A stretch of 64,000 nucleotides of DNA from Protula sp. h YS-2021 (GCA_949752745.1 OX457029.1:40798500-40862499); one strand, 5' to 3'. Positions 1 through 11,338 are shown, numbered from the stretch's first letter. Translations and numbers: made by a program. Notes: generated by a model from the letters alone, not told the origin.

Positions 1-130
1 AGAAGCTGCATTTTTTAAGTCATCGTGTTAACAAGCTCTTGATGACAGAACGACAGACCGACCGACCGACAGACCGACACGCGGTCGATCGCATATATTC
101 CCCACAGGTTCTACCTGTGTTGAATAAATG
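1..130 (+). repeat. 3' end of E2-type tandem-core element
   Basis: This is the terminal part of an element that enters from outside the window. A phrase ending in aacaagctcttgatgacag leads into a (GACC/GACA)n tract at about 49-80. A spacer containing tcgatcgcatata and a C-rich stem with an imperfect hairpin at about 98-118 follow. A second copy with the same order of parts ends at 51,905, which identifies the family. The sequence is non-coding. Confidence 0.7.
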
Positions 131-164
131 ACATCGAATGAGATACAAACTGTACGATGTGATA

Positions 165-413
165 CATTTTTATTTTTTTCTTCAAAAATTCCCCCAAAAT
201 TTAAAAATCACCAATCGACTGAAAAAGAACAGACCGTACGCAAGAACTTCCAGGGAGACCTAAAGCCAAAAATAAATGACAACGGATCAAAATTGTAGGA
301 GGAGATGCATTTTGAAACAAAAGTTTACCAAATAAACAACTAACTAACTAATGGACACCGTCTGCAGACCGATAGGTATACCCCAGCTTACGTTACACGT
401 AAGCTGGACTAAT
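165..413 (+). repeat. B-family element fragment with terminal hairpin
   Basis: The sequence is the reverse complement of the B element at 43,035-43,240: the 'aaaataaatgaca', 'gtaggaggag' and 'gcattttga' phrases occur in the same order. It ends in a (CTAA)n tract at about 337-353 and then a perfect hairpin at 383-407, stem CCAGCTTACGT and loop TAC. Here (CTAA)n replaces the GACGGAC tract of the other families. Confidence 0.7.
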
Positions 414-427
414 AAATGCACCCCGTC

Positions 428-732
428 CCCCCCCCCCCCTATTTTGGAGGCTCGACAAAATACTTTTGCAACAGAGAACCATTTAGGCAACAATCGTTAA
501 AAATTTGGGAAGAATTCCTAGTAGAAGCATTCTAAAAATTGCTTACCAATAAATAATAAATGCTTCCCCCACCCCCACCCCCCCCCCCCGCCCCCCACCC
601 CATTTGGTTATTTTTGGGGGTTAACAAAAACGTTTTCAAGAGAGGACCATCTAGGGAACAACTGTGCAAAAATTGGAAAGAATCTGATTCAAATTGTGGC
701 AGAAGAAACATTTTTAAAATTTCTAAAGGAAA
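428..732 (+). repeat. C-family core units, left of nested A element
   Basis: Two degenerate ~155-bp units are present, each running from a C tract through 'ggctcgacaaaa' or 'gggggttaacaaaa' to 'agaagcatt' and 'aaaattg'. The C tracts at about 428-439 and 570-600 sit at the fixed TGCCCC position of the C unit and have grown into long homopolymers. The unit is interrupted at 732/733 by an A element and resumes at 1,986. Confidence 0.7.
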
Positions 733-1985
733 CTTGACTACGTCTCGAGGAGTACGTCTATCCCCCGTGGGGGATATGGTTTGTGTAAGGCTGTTGCGTG
801 TTGACTGCGCAAAAAAAAATTTACAAGTGGAAGGATGTAAGTCGACGTAGTGTCTAACATTTAGACGGATCAATCCATTAACCAGTATTCGCGTGAGACT
901 GTCGTAGGTACGCTGAGTACAGCGCCGATTTTGAAAAATTCGCCATTTTGTCAAGTCCCATCCGGAAAATGCTTGATCACTGCACTGCGGAAGGTGCCAG
1001 GGAGCCCGTGTGCAGAATTTGAAACGAATCCATTCATTAATGTGGCCTGTACACGCGTGAGACTGCCGTATATATAAAGTCCAGTGCCAATTTTCAAATG
1101 TCCGCCATTTCGTCAATTTTTGGTCGATCCGGAAAATTCTTGGTCACTGCACTGCGGAAGGTTCCAGAGAAGCCGTGTACAAAATTTGAAACGAATCCGT
1201 CTATTAATGTGGCATGAAGACGCGTGAGACTGCCGTATATACGCTAAGTCCAGTGCCAATTTTCAAAAGTCCGCCGTTTTGTCAATTTTTGGCCGATCCG
1301 AAAAATTCTTGGTTACTGCACTGCGGAAGGTTCCAGAGAAGCCGTGTACAAAATTTGAAACGAATTTGTCTATTAATGTGGCTTGTAGACGCGTGAGACT
1401 GCCGTATATACGCTAAGTTCAGTGCCAATTTTCAAAAGTCCGCCATTTTGTCAATTTTTGGCCGATCCGGAAAATTCTTGGTCACTGCACTGCGGAAGGT
1501 TCTAGAAAAGCCGTGTACAAAATTTGAAACGAATTTGTCTATTAATGTGGCTTATAGACGCGTGAGACTGCCGTATATATAAAGTCCAGTGCCAATTTTC
1601 AAATGTCCGCCATTTCGTCAATTTTTGGCCGATTCGGAAAATTCTTGGTCACTGCACTGCGGAACGTTCCGGAAAAGCCGTGTACAAAATTTGAAACGAA
1701 TCCGTCTATTAATGTGGCCTGCAGACGCGTGAGACTGCCGTATATACGCTAAGTCCAGTGCCAATTTTCAAATGTCCGCCATTTTGTCAATTTTTGGCCG
1801 ATCCGGAAAATTCTTGGTCACTGCACTGCGGAAGGTTCCAGAGAAGCCGTGTACCAAATTTGAAACGAATCCGTCTATTAATGCGGCCTGTAGGCGCGTG
1901 AGACTGAAGCGTGACAGACGGACAGACGGACAGACGGACAGACCGAAAAGTTCAAAACTATATCCCTCCGTTTCACGGGGGATAA
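733..1985 (+). mobile_element. A element copy 1, six ~168-bp core repeats
   Basis: The element starts CTTGACTACGTC and carries a TATCCCCC/GGGGGATA hairpin near its 5' end at about 759-777. Its core has direct repeats marked by CGCGTGAGACT at 890, 1054, 1221, 1390, 1559, 1726 and 1895, spaced 164-169 bp. It ends with (GACAGACG)n at about 1913-1944 and a terminal hairpin, TATCCCTCCGT against ACGGGGGATA. It lies between A732 and T1986 inside C-family sequence. Copies 2 and 3 have fewer core units. Architecture and A/T insertion suggest a non-autonomous Helitron-like element (inference). It has no coding capacity. Confidence 0.8.
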
Positions 1986-2235
1986 TAATTTTAAATGGCC
2001 CTCCTTCGGCCAATTTTTGGCGGATTGCAAAAAAAAAAAAAAAAAAAAAATTTTTTCAAGATGGGCATACCTAGAGAACATTCGTACAAAATGTGAAAGG
2101 CATTAGATCATAACAGCGGGAGAAGAAGCATTTTAAGTAACAGACGTACACACGCACTTGCGCACATACAGACGTCGGATGCCCCCCCCCACCCCCACCC
2201 CATCTCTACTGATGTGATAAGACCAGCCCGACGAA
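1986..2235 (+). repeat. C-family core unit and 3' end, right of nested A
   Basis: The C unit resumes here ('ccaatttttggcggattgc', then an A20-like run and 'aagaagcatttta'). It is followed by the C-family tail of tacg/cacac-rich sequence with 'cagacgtcggatgcc'. The last 15 bases hold only the left arm, GACCAGCC, of the C terminal hairpin that is complete at 17,193-17,218, so this 3' end is truncated. Confidence 0.65.
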
Positions 2236-2848
2236 TAAATCACTTCATCTCTACTAACTGTATGTGAAGGTATTCCTTCTGGAAATCTTGGCTGCGGTTA
2301 GGATCAGTTATAGAAACTTGTCCCGGCGAGCATTGTAGCTTATTTGCTGCTTGTTTTATCTGCAACAAAAATGTTACACTATCACAGAACCCATTCTTTT
2401 CATAACGTTGGGTCTGTTTTGTTTTAGTCTTGGCCGGCAATTACGTTTTTTTTTTGGGTGGGGGGGCAGTCACGTTTCGAGATATTTAGAATTTTTAGCT
2501 TCGGCCCATTCTGTCTTTCTACGGAACTAGAGACAAAAATTAAATTAAAATCAAATTTAAAAAAATTAAAACTGCTACCCAAATAATATATACAGGAATT
2601 CCGTTCGCAAAATCTCATCGCTCAGCGATTGGGACAGGTTGTACAATGTTGCCATAAATGCTACCTCAACAGTATTTGCAGATATTCGCATAGATCTTGC
2701 CTCCGCGTTGAGGTCAGGTTGAACAGTCACCATAATCAACTTTTGTAGTACAGTATTTGCTGTTCATTTCGTCTGCAACACAAATGATACGTTGACCGCT
2801 GACTCGATTCACAACATCTGAAATGTTCTTTCCTTACACAAGCATATT
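2236..2848 (+). repeat. Degenerate C-family 5' region
   Basis: The phrases 'gtattccttctg', 'aatcttg', 'cttgctgcttgtt' and 'tctgcaa' occur in the same order as in 3,105-3,200, 4,405-4,500, 5,395-5,490 and 6,400-6,490, but heavily diverged. The stretch around 2,450-2,700 also resembles 8,370-8,560. No gene is seen. Confidence 0.45.
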
Positions 2849-2853
2849 ATAAT

Positions 2854-3004
2854 CAGGGTTCGTGCTGGCGGGGTTTTTGTCCACTTTTTGGGCATTTTTT
2901 ACGAAATGACTCACTTTTTCGGAACCCACCGAGTCTTTCTGGACCCAACAGAGTCACACTTTCCTTTTTTGACTCACTTTCCTGAGAACCAAGCGCGAAC
3001 CCTG
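2854..3004 (+). mobile_element. R MITE copy 1 (151 bp, 5-bp TSD)
   Basis: This short element has terminal inverted repeats starting CAGGGTTCG on the left and ending CGAACCCTG on the right. It is flanked by ATAAT at 2849-2853 and 3005-3009. The uninterrupted target (tattataatgtct) is seen in the related C copy at about 5,284-5,297, so this is a real insertion. A second copy in reverse orientation is at 49,810-49,961 with its own 5-bp duplication. There is no coding capacity. The superfamily is not certain: a CAGGG terminus suggests hAT, but hAT duplications are usually 8 bp. Confidence 0.85.
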
Positions 3005-3009
3005 ATAAT

Positions 3010-6000
3010 GTCTAAAAAATATATAAGCCTTTTATCATGTCCTTGACAGTGTTTTTTTTCATTTGCGGTTATAAAGTGAATAGATCAAACTGATGCCTAC
3101 TACCTGAATACCGTATTCCTTCTGAAAATCTTGTCAGCGATTAGAACAAACTATGCGGAGTTGCCACAGCTTGCTGCTTGTTTCGTCTGCAAAAACGAGA
3201 ATGTCCAAGGATATTGTGACCTGCCGAGATCTAGTAAATCACCGATCAATAGGCTTGCATGGTCGCCAAAAACTGGTTGTCATTTTGTTAAACCTGGTTG
3301 TTGAAAATATGTATAAATTTATAATGGAATTCGGTCAAAATTGTGGGAGAAGAAGCATTTTGAAAATTGGCTACTTACTATTTTTAAATGCCTTCTCCCT
3401 CCACTTTAGACAATTTTTTGTGGATCGCCTTGCTTTTGAAAAGAGGGGCAGCTTAATGAACATTTATGATAAATTTGAAAACAGTCCGATCAAAATCTTG
3501 GAAGAAGGGCTTTGAAAATTAGCTAGAATAACTTTGCAGGCTAGTGAATACTTATACAAGATTTGGAGGCATTCCGATTACAATTTTGAAAAAAAAAACC
3601 TTTGGAAAATTGTTCACGAAAATATTCTAAAATGCCAACCATTGAGCCAATTTTTGGCCGATCAACAAAAAAGTGAATTTTCAAGAGAGAGTCATCTCGG
3701 GAACAACCGTTTAAAATCAGAAAGAAATCCAATCAAAATTGTAGAAGAGCTTTGAAAATTCGTCACTTAATCTTTTTTGAAATGCCCTCCCCTCCCCCCC
3801 CCCCTTCTATTTAGACCAAAAAGTACGCTTTTAAGACAGGACTGCCTAATGAACATTTATGCAAAATCTGAAGAACATTTATGCAAAATCTGAAGACAAT
3901 CCGATCATAATTGTGGGGAAAAAACCTTTGGAAAATTGGCTACAAAAAAAAAAATTTAAATGCCCCCTATTTGGCCAACTTTTGGTGGATTGCCAAAACT
4001 TTCAAGAGAGGCCTACCCAGTAAACATCCGTACAAAATTTGAAAGGAAGGCGATCCAGATCGTGGGAGCAGTATTTTGAAAACTGGTCCCAAAAAAATTT
4101 AAAATGCCCCCCCACTCAGTCAATTTTCTTTGGATCGCCAAACTAAATTAAAATTAAATTTAAAAAATTAAAACTGCGACAGGTTGAACAGTCACCATGA
4201 TCAACTTTTGTAGTACCGTATTTGCTGTTCATTTCGTCTGCAATACAAATGATACGTTGACCGCATGGCTCGATTTACAACATCTGAAATGTTATTCTTT
4301 CCTTAAATAGCATATTATAGTGTCTAAAAATATATAATGTAGCATGTCCTGGACAGTGTTTTTTATTTGCGGTTATAAAGTGAATAAAGCAAATTGATCT
4401 CTGCTACCTGAATACCGTGTTCCTTCAGAAAATCTTGTCTGCCATTAGAACAAACTATGCAGAGTGGCCACAGCTTGCTGCTTGTTTCGTCTGCAAAATA
4501 AGAATGTCCAGGGATATTGTTACCCCAAAAACTGGTTTTCATATTATTAAACCCGACTGTTGAAAATATGTACAAATTTATAAGGGAATTCGGTCAAAAT
4601 TGTGGGAGAAGAAGCATTTTGAAAATTGGCTACTTAATATTTAACAAGGACATGGCCCAGTCGAGTTACCAAACAAGGAAAGAGCGAAAAACTCCGAAAC
4701 GAATACTGAAAGGCCAAAATATGAAGAACTTTGTTTCTGAATGTAACTTTTTCATAATATTAATACACAAAAACGAGTTGTCCCGGGTGGAAGCTACTCG
4801 AAAACGGATCTAAGAGAGGTTGGGTTTTGACGATTCACGCATTAACCGACATTTACATACCGACATTTACACAATATTACAAAATTTTTAAAATTCCACC
4901 ACTCGGCATTTTTTTGTCATTTAGAGTCCAGGTGGAGAAGCACCTAAGTAACTTTCGATTAAAATTTTATAACTACTGTATTTGAAAAAAAAAATACTGA
5001 CAGAAATGAATGGTATGACAATTCAGTTATTTACTACCATTTATTCCAGTTTTTGCCAAACTTCAAAGTTCCGCCATTTCGGCACTTTTTGGCGAACCGC
5101 GAAAAAAATAATAGCCTGGTAGGCGAACCCCCAGGGAACATCCCTGCGTAACATCTAAACGAATGGAGTAAAATTGTAGGAGGAGTAGCATTTAAAAATG
5201 GGTCAAAACGGGCACAGAAATTGCCGCCATTTGGTCAGTTTGTCGTCAATAGTCAGAAAAAGTAATAGCTAGGTGGCAGACCACCAAGGAAACATATTAT
5301 AATGTCTGAAAATATATAAGCCTTTTAGCATGTCCTTGAAAATGTTTTTTTTTATTTGCGGTTATTAAGTGAATAAAGCAAATTGTTCTCTGCTACCTGA
5401 ATACCGTATTCCTTCTTAAAATCTTGTCTGCCATTAGAACAAACTATGCAGAGTGGCCACAGCTTGCTGTTTGTTTCGTCTGCAAAATAAGAATGTCCAG
5501 GGATATTGTGACCTGCTAAGATCTAGTAAATCACCTAGCAATAGGCTTGCAGGGTCGCCAAAAACTGGTTGTCACATTGTTAAACCCGGTTGTTGAAAAA
5601 ATGTACAAATTTTTAAAGGAATCCGATCAAAATTGTGGGAGAAGAAGCATTTTTAAAAATTGGCTACTTAATATTTAACAAGGACATGGCCCAGCCGAGT
5701 AACCAAACAAGGAAAGAGCAAAAAGCTCTGAAAAGAATACTGATAGGCCAAAATATGAAGAAATTTGTTTCTGAATGTAACTTTTTCATAATATTAATAC
5801 ACAAAAACGAATTGACCCGGGTGGAAGCTACTCGAAAACGGATCTTGGAGAGGTTGGGTTTTGACGATTCACACATTTACTGACATTTACACAATATTAC
5901 AAAATTTTTAAAATTCCACCATTCGGCATTTTTTTGTCATTAGGCGAAGCACCTAAGATTAAAATTTTATAACTACTGTATTTGAAAAAAAAAAAAATAC

Positions 6001-6655
6001 TGACAGAAATGAATGGTATGACGATTCAGTTATTTACTACCATTTATTCCAGTTTTTGCCAAACTTCAAAGTTCCGCCATTTCGGCACTTTTTGGCGAAC
6101 CGCGAAAAAAATAATAGCCTGGTAGGCGAACCCCCAGGGAACATCCCTGCGTAACATCTAAACGATTGGAGTAAAACTGTAGGAGAAGTAGCATTTAAAA
6201 ATGGGTCAAAACGGGCACAAAAAGTGCCGCCATTTGGTCAGTTTTTCGTCAATAGTCAGAAAAAGTAATAGCCAGGTGGCAGACCACCAAGAAAACATAT
6301 TATAATGTCTGAAAATATATAAGCCTTTTAGCATGTCATTGAAAATGTTTTTTTTATATTTGCGGTTATTAAGTGAATTAAGAAAATTGATGCCTACTAC
6401 CTGAATGCCGTATTCCTTCTGAAAAAAATCTTGTCTGCATTAGAACAAACTATGCATTGCCACAGCTTGCTGCTTGTTTCGTCTGCAAACACAATAATGT
6501 CCAGGGATATTGTGACCTGCTGAGATCTAGTAAATCACTTATCAATAGGCCTGCATGGTCGCCAAAAACTGGTTGTCATATTGTTAAACCCGATTGTTGA
6601 AAATATGTACAATTCGGTCAAAATTGTTGGAGTAGAAACATTTTGACCGGCCATA
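3010..6655 (+). repeat. Tandem composite of ~1 kb C/D units
   Basis: A composite block recurs, made of the C 5' region, the C 5' end, a C core unit and a D-family body. The mark AGAATGTCC occurs at 3198, 4501 and 5490 with a variant near 6492; the last three are about 1.0 kb apart. Between 3,340 and 4,140 extra degenerate C core units are present, giving the wider first spacing. D-type bodies lie at about 4,636-5,282 and 5,671-6,297. Open frames here are short and broken by stops. Confidence 0.7.
4640..5160 (+). pseudogene. D-family body with protein-like remnant
   Basis: Reading from about 4,640, the frame contains the phrases QTRKERKTPKRIL and FVSECNFFIILIHKNEL, then stops and shifts. Near-identical phrases appear at 5,675-5,880, 20,101-20,250 and, partly, 25,990-26,310. 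Because the DNA copies are themselves nearly identical, the shared peptide does not show selection. It may be a decayed gene once carried by D elements or chance openness of a repeat. I do not recognise the product. Confidence 0.25.
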
Positions 6656-6790
6656 ACTAACTTATTGGTCATTTATTTTTGGTATCAGGCATTCCTAATT
6701 CGTCGTGCATACAGCTTGTGCTTTTTGAGATGATCGAGAAATATATATTTCGGGGAATTTTTGAAAAAAAAAAACTTCAAAATGCATTTA
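6656..6790 (-). repeat. B-family fragment
   Basis: The phrases 'tcatttatttttggtat', 'gtgcatac', 'gcttgtgctttttgag' and 'ggggaatttttgaa' match single B units at 43,190-43,300. The fragment lies opposite in orientation to the surrounding C and D elements. It has neither terminus. Confidence 0.6.
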
Positions 6791-8259
6791 TGATCATAAT
6801 TGCGGGATAGGGGCATTTTGAAAATTGGCAACCATAAAATTACAAATACCCCCAATCGCTAAAAAAGTAACTTTTCCAGAGAGGTCTATCTCGAGAACAA
6901 TCGTACAAAATTGGAAAGGAATCCCATGCAAACTGTGAGAAAAGAAGCATTTTGAAATTTGGAATCCAATAAATTAAAATATGCTCCCCACTTGGCCAAT
7001 TTTTGGCAAATCGCAAAAAAAAGTAATTTTTTAAAAGAGGCCTAACCAGAAAACATTCGTACAAAATTCAAATAAGATTTGACCAAAATTTTGGGAGGAG
7101 GAGCATTTTGAAAATTGGCAACCAAAAAATTTAAATGCCTCCCCTCCCCCCCCCCCCTCCCCAATTTTTCAAATATTTGGTGGATCGCCAAAAGAAGTAA
7201 GTTTTTCAAGACAGGCCTTTGTACAACTGTACAAAATTTGAAAGGCATCCAAACAAAATTGTGAGAGAAGAAGCATTTTAAAAATTGGACGCCAAAAAAT
7301 TAAAAATGCCCCCCATTTAGCCAATTTTTCGCGGATCGCCAAAAAAAAAAAATAATCCTCAAGAGAGAACTATCTGAAGAACATTCGCATTACATTTAAA
7401 GAAAATCTGATCAAAATTGTGGGAAAAGAAGCATTTTGAAAATTGGCAAACCAAAATATTTTAAATGATCCCCATTCAGCCAGTTATTGGCGGATTACCA
7501 AAAAAAGTAGCTTTTACAGAGAGACCTACCTAGAGAACAGTCATGCAAAAGTTGAAAGGCATCCAATGAAAATTGTCCGAGAATTTTGTAAACTGGCTAC
7601 CTATAAAGTAAAAACTGTCCCCTATTTGACGGATTTCTGGCGGGTCGTCAAAAACATAATTTTACAGGAGAGAACTATCTGGCTATCTGGAGAACATTCC
7701 TTTAAATGTAAGGAAAATGTTATCAAAACTGTGGGTGAAGAAGCATTTTGAAAATTGTCAATATTTTAATTGTCTCCTATTTGACCACTGTTTGGCAGAT
7801 CGTCAAAAAAAACTTACTTCGCAAGAGAGGCCTACCTAGAGAACATTCGTACAAAATTTCAAAGGCATTCAATCAAAATTCTAGGAGAACAAGCATTTTG
7901 AAAATTTTTTATCAATTAATTGAAAAATGCCCTCTGTTTGGCCAATTTCTGGCAGATCGCGAAAAAAAATTTTTCAAGAGAGACCTACCTAGAGAAAGTT
8001 CGCGTAAAATTTTAAGAAAATCTGATCAAAATTGTCGGAGAAGAAGCATTTTGAAAATTGACAACCAAAAAAATTTCAAATGTCCCCAATTTGGCCAATG
8101 TTTGGTCGCCAAGAAATTTGAAAAGAATCCGATCAAAACTGAAGGAGAAGAAGCATTTTAAGTAAAAATTTACACACATACATACACACATACGTACATC
8201 CGTACATTTGCACATACAGATGACGGATGCCCATCTATTGATGTGATAAAAAAGCCTGT
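6791..8259 (+). repeat. C-family core array with 3' tail
   Basis: There are nine to ten diverged units of about 150-160 bp, marked by 'gcatttt' near 6811, 6945, 7103, 7273, 7431, 7743, 7892, 8047 and 8153, with one degenerate unit near 7585. Each unit contains a C-rich stretch, 'ggccaatttttggcggatcg', 'caaaaaaagt', 'gagaggcctacctagagaac' and 'caaaattgtgggagaagaag'. The array ends in the same tail as at 2,140-2,230, an aca/tac-rich run and 'gatgtgataa'. The several open frames here are repeat artefacts. Confidence 0.8.
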
Positions 8260-8608
8260 TACCGTGTCACATAACCCCTCCAATTTTATTGCTACACCAA
8301 CATTTTGCAGTGTCTAAAGTATTCAATTCTTTTCCTAACTTTGGATCTATTTTCTTTCAGACTTGGTTGTAATTTGTTTTGTAGGGAAGTCACCTTTTGA
8401 GATATTTAGAATTCTTAACTTCAGCCCTTCCTGTTTTTTCATGGAACTAGAAACAAAAATTAAATTAATAAAAATCTGCTACATAAATGATGTGTGCATG
8501 AAATCCCATCGTAAAATCTTATCTCTAGGACATGTGGTACAATGTTACCATAATCCGATTTTAAAGCATATTTCTGGTCATTTAGTTCAAAACAAAAATA
8601 GCACAGTG
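8260..8608. other. Degenerate C-like sequence, no gene
   Basis: Parts of 8,370-8,560 resemble 2,450-2,640 (gagatatttagaatt, ggaactag, aaaaattaaatta), so this is an old paralogous repeat segment. Nothing else is recognised. Confidence 0.4.
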
Positions 8609-9352
8609 ACAACTGTCGTGTCGCCTGTTACCTTACAGCAGTCGTCTCACATGTTACCTTACAGCTGTCGTGTCATGTTACCTCACAGCTATCGTGTCAC
8701 ATGTTACCTCACAGCTGCCGTGTTACATGTTAGCTTACAGCTGTCGTGTCACGTTAGCTTACAGCTTTCGTGCCACATGTTACCTTACAGCTGTCGTGTC
8801 ACATGTTAGCTTACAGCTGTCGTGTCACGTTAGCTTACAGCTGTCGTGTCACATGTTAGCTTACAGCTGTCGTGTCACGTTAGCTTACAGCTATCGTGCC
8901 ACATGTTACCTTACAGCTATCGTGCCACATGTTACCTTACAGCTATCGTGCCACATGTTACCTTACAGCTGTCGTGTCACATATTAGCTTACAGCTGTCG
9001 TGTCACGTTACCTTACAGCTGTCGTGCCACATGTTACTTTACAGCTGTCGCATCACATGTTACCTCACAGCTACCGTGTCACATGTTACCTTACAGCTGT
9101 CGCATCACATGTTACCTCACAACTATCGTGCCACATGTTACTTTACAGCTGTCGCATCACATGTTACCTCACAGCTATCGTGTCTCATGCTACTTTACAG
9201 CTGTCGCATCACATGTTACCTCACAGCTTTCGTGCCACATGCTACTTTACAGCTGTCGTGTCACATGTTACCTCACAGCTGTCATGTCACATGTTACCTT
9301 ACAGCTGTCGTATCACATGCTACCTTACAGCTGTCGTGTCACATGTTACCTG
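8609..9352 (+). repeat. 26-bp minisatellite array
   Basis: About 28 tandem copies of a 24- or 26-bp unit, CTTACAGCTGTCGTGTCACA plus TGTTAC or a shorter variant. Variation is confined to a few positions (gtcgtg/atcgtg/gtcgca, cttaca/ctcaca/tttaca). Three overlapping frames stay open across the array with period-related peptides such as MLPYSCRVTC. This is expected from repeat structure and is not evidence of a protein. Confidence 0.9.
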
Positions 9353-9412
9353 ACATCTTATTAGTTTGCACAATTTCATAACATCTTATTAGTTTGCACC
9401 ATTTTATAACAT
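9353..9412 (+). repeat. Tandem duplication, ~31 bp
   Basis: The phrase acatcttattagtttgcac is repeated twice in tandem just after the minisatellite. Confidence 0.7.
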
Positions 9413-10052
9413 CTATTAATATATGACTATTTACATGTCATAGTTTGGTTTAACTTCGATCTTCGATGCGAACTGTTTTTTTTTTTTTAAATAATTATAC
9501 TTTTCAGCTTTGCCCCTTTGTTTTCTCTGGGACATTCAAACTAAATAAATTTTAATAAGTTCAAATCTAATACAGTACCTGAACAATGGAGGTGTTCCAT
9601 TCTATAAAATACCGTCTGTGTTTGAGGCAAGTGTCACAATCCGCCTCTGTAGCAGGGTACTGCTTACTATCACGCCTGCAACGAAAAACGCTGAGCGAAA
9701 GCAACACAAAACACAAAGGCACAGCGCAAACTGCACGATACCCACCCCCCCCCCCCCCTCCCCCTCCCCTCTCCTCGCACTATGCCAAAACGACGCGTTC
9801 GTATTTTCCTCGTTCATACTCATTATTGATTTGCATACAAAATACATGCAACTTCTTTGAAGTGAATCTTGTATCAAATGGCCAACTGGTCCGACTCCGA
9901 CTCACCTCGACAAAGATTTGAGAGCGCGTCAAGTTACATTTTGGACACAAAACAACAACAAGTGTTAAATATTAAATGAAATACTAAAAGTACACGATTT
10001 AATTAGGAAACTCAAATTTATTTACTTATTTAATATTACAAAATAAACAGAT
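9413..10052. other. Unique sequence, no gene seen
   Basis: AT-rich sequence with a pyrimidine tract at about 9,742-9,776 that opens proline-rich or glycine-rich frames on both strands. No splice-bounded exon or known motif was found. Confidence 0.5.
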
Positions 10053-10180
10053 TAGGAAGTTAATAGAAAATTTGTAGAACCAATAGAATGCTAGTTAGGA
10101 AGTTAATAGAAAGCTAGTAAAACCAATAGAATGCTAGTTAGGAAGTTAATAGAAACCTAGTAAACCAATAAAACGCTAGT
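10053..10180 (+). repeat. 43-bp minisatellite, three copies
   Basis: The unit starts TAGGAAGTTAATAGAAA and ends with ccaatagaatgctagt. It occurs at 10,053, 10,096 and 10,139. The third copy has small changes. Confidence 0.85.
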
Positions 10181-11301
10181 AAAACAAAAGTGACAGCAAC
10201 TTCACAGAAATAACAGCGTAACATACTCATCAGATCTCCCAAGTCATTCCAAATCCCAGCAAACTTCCTACTAACGAGAGGACTACCCCTGGCTCTACCC
10301 CCGAGAATGTATGGTGGAAGTTAGGAAGCTTCACCCACACCAGCGGTGAGGGGTGGTCAATCAAGTGAAGCAAGGCCTCCCACGAGGCCATCAATAGCTG
10401 ATCACGTCGACCCAGAAAAAAAAAATGCCAACGGTTTTTACATGATAAACCCTGAAACAGGCTGTGGTAACAATAGTAGTTCTGTCTGAGCAACCAGTAG
10501 CGCATAAGTATTTAATTAGAGTATTTGTACACAAGTACACACGTATTTAGAGTATTTATCGCATTATCTAAAAGGAAAGATACGTCAAAAATTCTTTGTA
10601 CAATATTTTCTGCAATACTTTCACTCGCATGTGTGTTCGAGTGTTTGCAGTACAGTGTATCAAAGTATTGGGTATTTTTGCATTATTTGAAGTACTACTA
10701 GAATCCAATGCGCATAAATGGACTCTTTTGGCACTACTTAAATAGGCTTTGTTTACAAATCTGGAAGCATGAAGGATCTGGAATTATCTAAATTGGTCAG
10801 AAAAATATTCTTTAAATCGGCACTTTGAAAAATATTGTGGACTGAGTACAGACTAGGGTACAGTCTTTGTGACATACAAGGAAAAGATCCGTTAAATTCC
10901 ATCAAAGCTGAAAAAAATATATATAATCCAATAACGGTCCAGAAAATCTAACCGGAGTGTTTCGCAGATACGTACTGCCGTACTATACCGTGCATTTGAA
11001 ACAAATACACTATTTTCACATGCACACTGAATGAAAGTATATGGGAACTGTTGGGAGACCCACGTTATTTAGAGCTACTTTGGCTTAATTTTCTTATAAA
11101 CTGGGGAAGACTTCTCATTTCTTCGTTCTCATCACTTCAATGGTTTGGTGAGAGGATAAGATTATTATGGTCAAGAATATTTTGAGGTCGATGAAAAACT
11201 CAATGATTAGATCTCACCACTGGTCTGCGTTAAAACTCACGCTCAAATCACAAGTTGGCTGGACCCAGTCTTCGCTTAAACCAACTGCCTGAGCTAGATC
11301 C

Positions 11302-11310
<9 letters not shown>
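10181..11310. other. Unique sequence, no gene seen
   Basis: No repeat family of this window is found here. Minus-strand 10,505-10,230 is open for 91 codons, and the + strand at about 10,238-10,362 is also open, but neither has a convincing start, splice sites or a recognisable motif. Confidence 0.45.

Positions 11311-11338
<28 letters not shown>
11311..11338 (+). repeat. Poly(T) tract
   Basis: An uninterrupted run of about 28 T. It could be the tail of a minus-strand retrotransposed copy, but no SINE or LINE body is recognised beside it. Confidence 0.6.

Noticed and set aside
560..850. Proline-rich + frame and glycine-rich minus frame at 532-1116
   Set aside because: Both cross the boundary between a C unit and an A element and owe their length to C/G runs and repeats.
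8363..9381. Several 100-170-codon frames with repeated Cys/His/Tyr peptides
   Set aside because: They translate a 26-bp minisatellite in three phases; no codon bias or domain.
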